Shown in pieces: positions 6,074 to 8,603 of a stretch of DNA of 8,603 bases. Numbering within the stretch: the first letter of the stretch is position 1; every line of letters begins with the position of its first letter. The notes beneath the pieces were generated by a model. That model was not told where the DNA came from. It saw only the letters and a program-made list of their open reading frames with translations, and made no database searches. Both the position numbers and the translations under genes were made by a program. The stretch is from CAYPZL01 sp964415045 (lineage in GTDB: Bacteria; Planctomycetota; Phycisphaerae; Sedimentisphaerales; Anaerobacaceae), in contig CAYPZL010000214.1 of NCBI GenBank assembly GCA_964415045.1, positions 1 to 8,603 on the forward strand, in the 5' to 3' direction.

Positions 6074-6314
6074 CTGATGCCCTGGGAGCCCATGTCACCA
6101 ACGCGAGTTTCGACGGCGCTGCCCCGATGGCCAGTCGTATCGACTGAACGATCACTCCGTTTCATTCATTTCGGCGAGCTTTCCGGTGCGCCAGCGCGTT
6201 TCTTGCGATTCGGGCATGCTCTCTGGTCGATCCTTCGTCGGGCAAAAGGCTTGACCTTTGGCCTCGTCTCTGGCATCGTAGGGGTGTGCCGACCCTTTTG
6301 GTGAAAGGACCCGG

Positions 6315-6692
6315 ATGGGCCAAGAGATGGCGACGCTTGAAAGCGACAGGCGGCAGCGTTCCCGCAGGAGGCTGCTGCTGGTGATGGGTCTTCCCGTCGG
6401 CGTGGCGGTGGTGTGCTTTGTCGTTCTGGCGCTGCTGCCGGCTTCAAAGCAGCCGTTCTTCGAGGCCCCGCTGCGAAGCGCCCTGACTGGGCTGGGCGTG
6501 CTGGGCATCGCGTACCCGCTCTGCCTGATCGGCTCGATCCTGAGAAAACGCGCCGAATCTTCCCCCTACTTCGAAGAGGGCTTCATCGCCGGCGTTGTCA
6601 GCCTGTTCGGTCTGGTCTGCCTGCTCGTGGGCCTGCTCTGTCTGGGTCTGAGCGTCTACGCGATAGCCAGAAACTTCCTGGGCCAGCCGTAG
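6315..6692 (+). CDS. Small three-helix membrane protein of unknown function
   Basis: A 125-residue inner-membrane protein. The N-terminus is basic and cytoplasmic-looking (DRRQRSRRR, 11-19). Three hydrophobic segments follow: about 20-42, 55-76 and 89-118, the last unusually long and Leu/Val/Gly-rich. Positive RKR (77-79) after the second segment and the basic start favour an N-in topology for helix one. AAAGGA (6304-6309) lies five bases before ATG 6315. A second ATG at 6327 is in frame but less well spaced. A TTGACC at 6251 could be a -35 element, but no good -10 follows. It shows no recognised family motif and stands alone, followed by a convergent gene. Confidence 0.65.
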   Translation: MGQEMATLESDRRQRSRRRLLLVMGLPVGVAVVCFVVLALLPASKQPFFEAPLRSALTGLGVLGIAYPLCLIGSILRKRAESSPYFEEGFIAGVVSLFGLVCLLVGLLCLGLSVYAIARNFLGQP

Positions 6693-6796
6693 CCACACAT
6701 CCTCTCACCGGGCCGATAAACGCAAGCGCAGAGCGGTTCGGTCTCGATTTCTTCCTCTTGTGGTGGATTCCGCGTCAGGCGTGCAGGAGGACATTG

Positions 6797-6823
6797 CCCG
6801 CCCGGGTGGCATTGACAGGCGGG
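6797..6823. terminator. Possible hairpin between convergent genes
   Basis: CCCGCC (6797-6802) and GGCGGG (6818-6823) could form a 6-bp stem with a 15-base loop in the 153-base gap between the membrane-protein gene and the convergent 98-residue gene. It is the only candidate terminator seen there. It has no T-run on either strand. Confidence 0.25.
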
Positions 6824-6845
6824 AAAAGAAACAGCCGGCGCTCTT

Positions 6846-7142
6846 TCACGCGGCGGGATTGCGAGCCGGGGCGTCGGCGAGATCGGGCGGCGTATCACCC
6901 ACGTACCTGCACTGGACAATCCGGCCGGCGGTTTCGTCCGGCCCGTGGGCTGGCCAGGATACCTGCCACCACGTGCCCCCAAACCGTTGGCGCAGCGTGG
7001 ACCGGGAATAGGTGTAATGGCCGTCTCCGGCCGCTCCGCCCGGGGCGGTCAGGCCCAACAACTCGGCCAGCGGCACGCCCCGAAATGTTGTCTGCCAAAG
7101 CTCCAGAAGCTCTTCAAACCGCATAATCGAGGATCTGGTCAC
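6846..7142 (-). CDS. Unidentified 98-residue protein with strong translation signals
   Basis: I do not recognise this protein. The GTG at 7142 is chosen because AGGAGG lies six bases upstream, the ideal distance; the internal ATG at residue 7 has no such site. The N-terminal helix is MRFEELLELWQTTF (7-20), then PLAELLGL (24-31). A Gly/Ala linker and an aromatic, basic segment HYTYSRSTLRQRFGGTWWQV (42-61) follow, then a short beta-like block GRIVQCRYVG (73-82). There is no signal peptide or membrane segment, so it is cytoplasmic. The basic, aromatic middle would fit nucleic-acid binding, but nothing proves it. The gene is monocistronic, read from an extended -10 promoter 73 bases upstream. Confidence 0.6.
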   Translation of the reverse strand: MTRSSIMRFEELLELWQTTFRGVPLAELLGLTAPGGAAGDGHYTYSRSTLRQRFGGTWWQVSWPAHGPDETAGRIVQCRYVGDTPPDLADAPARNPAA

Positions 7143-7214
7143 GATGGACCTCCTGTCATGGTTTCACGCCTTACCAAGATTCACGCCCCTCGCGAGCGTT
7201 TCCCATCGCACGTC

Positions 7215-7223
7215 CTTATACCA
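7215..7223 (-). promoter_or_regulatory. Extended -10 promoter for the 98-residue gene
   Basis: On the minus strand TGGTATAAG matches the extended -10 consensus TGnTATAAT at all but the last base. No good -35 lies 16-18 bases upstream, as expected for extended -10 promoters. It would give a leader of about 65 bases ending in AGGAGG and the GTG start. Confidence 0.45.
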
Positions 7224-7626
7224 CACTGTTACCGCCCTTCCCTGCAAACAGCCCCGGTTATCTGCCAAGCCGCGATTCCAGACGGCAACCCAACATCCTA
7301 AAAGCACTTTAGCACGACCCTAACGCACCCCTAACACAGGATTTCACAGTTTCCCTGTTACGAACCGCCTGCCGCCCCCCCTCCCACAGCAGAGCACTTC
7401 CCGGCCGACACCCTCAGACGTACGATGCCCTCCACAAACAACCACGCAATCCCGTTCAAGCACGTTTTCGGGCCCATTATGTTCAAACATCGCGACATCC
7501 TGCATCATCTGTCGTCACAGCCGTTTGCAAATACTACGACCACCCACACCCTTCGGTTCCGATAACCCTGCCGATCAACCCTCAGCCCTCCAAAGCCAGC
7601 AAGCCGAAAAGGCCAATCCGCGAGCC
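7224..7626. other. Gene-free stretch up to the IS66 remnant
   Basis: I see no supported gene here. The plus strand is strikingly C-rich and G-poor. Frames crossing it are short and have no usable start. Two near-identical 10-11-base units, ACCCTAACGC and ACCCCTAACAC (7317-7337), lie in tandem and are probably chance. The stretch probably contains the breakpoint at which the upstream part of the IS66 element was lost. Confidence 0.4.
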
Positions 7627-7881
7627 CACGACGGCGACCTTGCCATAGACAACAACCTGTCTGAGAGGGTTCTTCGGACAGTAGCAATCGGCCGCAAGAA
7701 CTGGTTGTTTGCGGGGAGTGACGCCGGAGCTGACCGGGCCGCTATCATCTACAGCCTGGTCGCCACCCGCAAACTATACCACATCGATCCCTTTGCCTAC
7801 CTCCGCGATGTTCTTGACCGCGTCAGCACGCATCCGGCCAGCGGAATCGCTGAGTTGGCGCCATCAGCTTGGAAATCGTAA
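7627..7881 (+). pseudogene. C-terminal fragment of an IS66-family transposase (TnpC-type)
   Basis: From position 7630 the frame reads DGDLAIDNNLSERVLR, then GRKNWLFAGSDAGADRAAII, YSLVATRKL, IDPFAYLRDVLDRVSTHP and AWKS before the stop. This is the end of the DDE domain and the C-terminal segment of IS66 transposases. The Glu of NNLSER (codon 7663-7665) is the third acidic residue of the catalytic triad; the two Asp residues and the zinc-finger-like N-terminus are missing. Sequence before 7627 in the same frame (AEKANPRA and upstream) does not resemble the family, so the homology break is near 7627. The preserved frame with few odd substitutions (for example YHIDPF) suggests fairly recent truncation. 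TnpA, TnpB and the inverted repeats are not seen. It cannot transpose on its own. Confidence 0.85.
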
Positions 7882-7903
7882 TGCCACATAGGACTTGAGT
7901 GGG

Positions 7904-8548
7904 TCAATTCTGTTTCTCGACATCCCCAACCTGTGGTAGCTTGGCGCGCCACTGGGCGGCTTCGTCGGGCTTGTTCCAGGATTCGTAGAGGTGCACTAAC
8001 GTGCGCAGCGAGCCGATCGTGTGTGGATGGTCGGGGCCAAGCCTGGCCTGGCTGCCGTTGTAGGCTTCAAGTAGGAGAGGTTCCGCCTTCTCGTAATCAC
8101 CTCGCTCCTTGCAAAGCAGACCCAAGTCGTGTGCGGATTCTAGAATATCAATATGCTTGTCAGGTAGCGCTCGGCGTCTACTATCCAGTGTTTTGATCGC
8201 CAATGGCAGCGCCTCCTCATATCGGCCTTGTTGGGTCAACATAACCACAAGACCACGCATCGTTTCTAGAGAGACCGGATGTTCCGGCCCCAGAGCTTGA
8301 TTAGCGATCTGAAGCCCTTCACGAAATAGCGATTCTGCCATCGTATACCGTTTCTGACGGCAGTATGTCCACGCCAGCGAGTAGAGCACGACCAGTGTGT
8401 CCGAATGATCTTCGCCCAAAATGCGGCGTCTGAGTTGCAACACCTCAACAAAAAGTCGTTCTGCCTCGTCGTAGTGTTTTTCGAACCATCGTAGAACACC
8501 GAACCAATACTTGGAATCAATGGTGTCCAAATGTTCCTCACCGAGTTT
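7904..8548 (-). pseudogene. 5'-truncated TPR protein gene (kinesin-light-chain-type repeats)
   Basis: The frame is open from an AAA at 8548 to a TGA at 7904-7906, 214 residues. It starts in mid-repeat as KLGEEHLDT. Four full 42-residue TPR units of the kinesin-light-chain/NB-ARC-associated type follow, marked by GEEHLDT, GEDHSDT, GPEHPVS, PDKHIDI and GPDHPHT, each with a YxxAE or YEEA helix. The C-terminus LYESWNKPDEAAQWRAKLPQ is the ending I recall from planctomycete Ser/Thr-kinase-TPR or plain TPR proteins, so the 3' end is authentic. Upstream of 8549 an in-frame TAA and unrelated sequence replace the missing repeats and any kinase domain. The TTG at 8530 has no ribosome binding site, so it is unlikely to be a natural start. 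TPR domains mediate protein-protein contacts. GC looks lower than in the LamG gene. Confidence 0.75.
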
Positions 8549-8603
8549 TTATGGAAATCGGCATGTAAAAGGGACCCACCTCGGCGGCGAATTTGGACCC
8601 ACC
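8549..8603. mobile_element. Probable end of an IS21-type insertion sequence at the right edge
   Basis: The TPR reading frame is interrupted at 8549. The sequence beyond it carries two direct copies of GGACCCACC (8572-8580 and 8595-8603), 23 bases apart, next to TCGGCGGCGA. Multiple short terminal repeats with the GTGGGTCC core and a GCCGCCGA stretch are what I recall from ends of IS21-family (IstA/IstB) elements. The rest of the element would lie beyond the window. The exact terminal base and any target duplication cannot be fixed from here. Confidence 0.5.
8571..8603. repeat. Direct repeats GGACCCACC, two copies
   Basis: GGGACCCACC at 8571-8580 and TGGACCCACC at 8594-8603 are identical over the last nine bases. 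They are candidate transposase-binding repeats of the IS end described for this edge. Confidence 0.7.

Noticed and set aside
6251..6279. Promoter for the small membrane protein (TTGACC element)
   Set aside because: The -35 match is good, but the hexamer at the right spacing (CATCGT) matches the -10 consensus poorly, so it is not listed.
6413..7126. Plus-strand 237-codon frame overlapping the membrane protein and the 98-residue gene
   Set aside because: Arg/Pro/Cys-rich composition typical of an out-of-frame reading, without a ribosome binding site; two better supported genes occupy the same bases.
7317..7337. Tandem CCCTAAC units as telomere-like or iteron repeat
   Set aside because: Only two imperfect units in a C-rich stretch; too few for an iteron array and most simply chance.
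1..8603. CRISPR array, rRNA or riboswitch
   Set aside because: No regularly spaced repeats, no rRNA-like conserved blocks and no recognised aptamer were seen on either strand.

Overview
The window looks like a Planctomycetota genome, probably from the Phycisphaerae/Sedimentisphaerales side. The evidence is a large secreted LamG/Fn3-like/discoidin-like protein in the style of that group, a PEP-CTERM-type sorted protein, a kinesin-light-chain-type TPR protein ending in the tail I associate with planctomycete TPR proteins, and the C-terminal tail of what I recall as a planctomycete tyrosine-recombinase family. These assignments come from reading the sequence and from memory of the families; no database search was run.

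Left part (1-1156): a doubtful, probably decayed small ORF on the minus strand, then a plus-strand gene of lower apparent GC for an exported PEP-CTERM-like protein. That gene has a recognisable promoter, a leader hairpin and a good ribosome binding site. A long-stem hairpin at 1175-1228 separates it from the convergent cluster that follows.

Middle-left (1232-2830, minus strand): the most unusual part. A decayed integrase-like tail overlaps by ATGA the first of four consecutive tiny genes (61-68 codons). The last tiny gene overlaps by ATGA a 133-residue helix-turn-helix protein. All four small proteins begin with the same 12-residue amphipathic motif, [LI]xxR[IL]x[RA][IA]ExxL. The HTH protein carries the same motif at its extreme C-terminus. 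Every junction is an overlap (4, 11, 26, 23 and 4 nt), so the set reads as one translationally coupled operon of coiled-coil mini-proteins plus a DNA-binding protein. I do not recognise it as a described system.

Centre (2925-6073): a consensus-like promoter, a strong ribosome binding site, a 983-residue secreted multidomain protein (LamG, Fn3-like, discoidin-like, Fn3-like, jelly-roll-like, LamG) and a 13-bp perfect hairpin terminator.

Right part (6315-8603): a three-helix membrane protein, a convergent unidentified 98-residue protein with a strong ribosome binding site and extended -10 promoter, then a graveyard of mobile DNA. This holds the last quarter or so of an IS66-type transposase, a TPR gene that has lost its 5' part, and what looks like the end of an IS21-type element running off the right edge. 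The accessory content (recombinase remnant, IS66 fragment, IS end) marks both sides of the secreted-protein gene as rearranged DNA.
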